Positions 6,530 through 6,650 of a stretch of DNA of 6,650 bases are shown here, one piece after another. The DNA is from Actinomycetota bacterium. Lineage in GTDB: Bacteria > Actinomycetota > Humimicrobiia > Humimicrobiales > Humimicrobiaceae. Made by a program: the position numbers and the translations under genes. The notes under the pieces were generated by a model, which was not told where the DNA came from, ran no database searches, and worked only from the letters and a program-made list of their open reading frames with translations. Location of the stretch: contig JAMCVO010000318.1 in NCBI GenBank assembly GCA_023475715.1, forward strand, positions 1 through 6,650, read 5' to 3'. Every line of letters starts with the position of its first letter. Position 1 is the first letter of the stretch.

Positions 6530-6536
6530 TTGCTTA
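6508..6536 (-). promoter_or_regulatory. Predicted sigma-70 type promoter with extended -10
   Basis: On the minus strand, a perfect TATAAT (6513-6508) is preceded by TGA, giving the extended -10 form TG-n-TATAAT. With a 17-base spacer, the -35 position (6536-6531) reads TAAGCA, only 3 of 6 matches to TTGACA, so recognition would rest on the extended -10. Transcription should begin near 6501 and leave a leader of about 25 bases. The surroundings are very AT-rich, which raises the chance of a random match, but the position just before the first gene is right. Confidence 0.6.
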
Positions 6537-6548
6537 TTATTAAATAAT
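6536..6548. repeat. Short palindrome at the upstream edge of the -35 region
   Basis: ATTATTAAATAAT is a perfect 6-1-6 palindrome starting at the last base of the -35 position. It could act as an AT-rich UP-type element or a protein site; it is pure A/T and may be chance. Confidence 0.25.
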
Positions 6549-6650
6549 TTCGTTAGCATCTAAAATTTCGTGATAAAAAATAAATTGATAAACCAGGATG
6601 GGTATTGAGAAAACCATTTGAAGGCTTAAGCGGGCATGGTTCCTCCTCCG
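6549..6650. other. Right-edge stretch without an assignable gene
   Basis: About 100 bases, less AT-rich towards the edge. On the minus strand it begins with GGAGGAGGAACCATGCCC, which looks like a ribosome site and start but gives only ATG-CCC-GCT-TAA. It could equally be the last codons of an upstream gene ending at that TAA. Another minus-strand frame is open from the edge to a TAA at about 6540-6542 (36 codons), and one plus-strand frame is open to the edge; none is recognisable. No tRNA and no clear terminator hairpin were seen. Confidence 0.4.

Noticed and set aside
1..6650. CRISPR arrays, tRNA or rRNA genes, insertion-sequence ends
   Set aside because: No regularly spaced repeats, cloverleaf patterns or transposase motifs were seen on either strand.

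Overview
This is a bacterial, AT-rich stretch (roughly one third G+C by eye) with five genes in a row, all on the minus strand, so it reads from right to left. All five belong to surface-glycan assembly: four glycosyltransferases of different classes and one small drug/metabolite-type membrane protein. The standard code fits, with TAA, TAG and TGA all used as stops.

Layout in transcription order. Positions 6650-6477 are a non-coding leader with a good extended -10 promoter (6508-6516). Then come: a 774-residue GT-B glycosyltransferase fused to a degenerate methyltransferase-like domain and a helical tail (6476-4152); a four-helix EamA/SMR-like membrane protein (4105-3707); a 466-residue GT2 glycosyltransferase with a large insertion inside its GT-A fold (3668-2268); a 557-residue GT4 glycosyltransferase with a similar-sized beta-rich insertion between its two Rossmann halves (2227-554); and the first 179 codons of a second, compact GT2 of the rhamnosyltransferase (WbbL-like) type, cut by the left window edge (539-1). 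Gaps are 46, 38, 40 and 14 bases with no convincing terminator, so I read this as one operon that continues beyond position 1.

How the genes may work together: the glycosyltransferases would add successive sugars to a lipid-linked or nascent surface glycan on the cytoplasmic side, and the small membrane protein may move a polyprenyl-linked sugar across the membrane or assist such a step. Donors, acceptors and linkage cannot be read from the sequence. From memory of the families, the 774-, 466- and 557-residue proteins resemble glycosyltransferases common in Actinomycetota glycan clusters, in spite of the low G+C. A low-G+C or deep-branching actinobacterial lineage, or transfer from one, is a reasonable guess but not proven.

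The most interesting points are the non-catalytic beta-rich modules inserted in two unrelated glycosyltransferase folds side by side, the glycosyltransferase/pseudo-methyltransferase/helical-tail fusion, and the repeated use of TTG starts.
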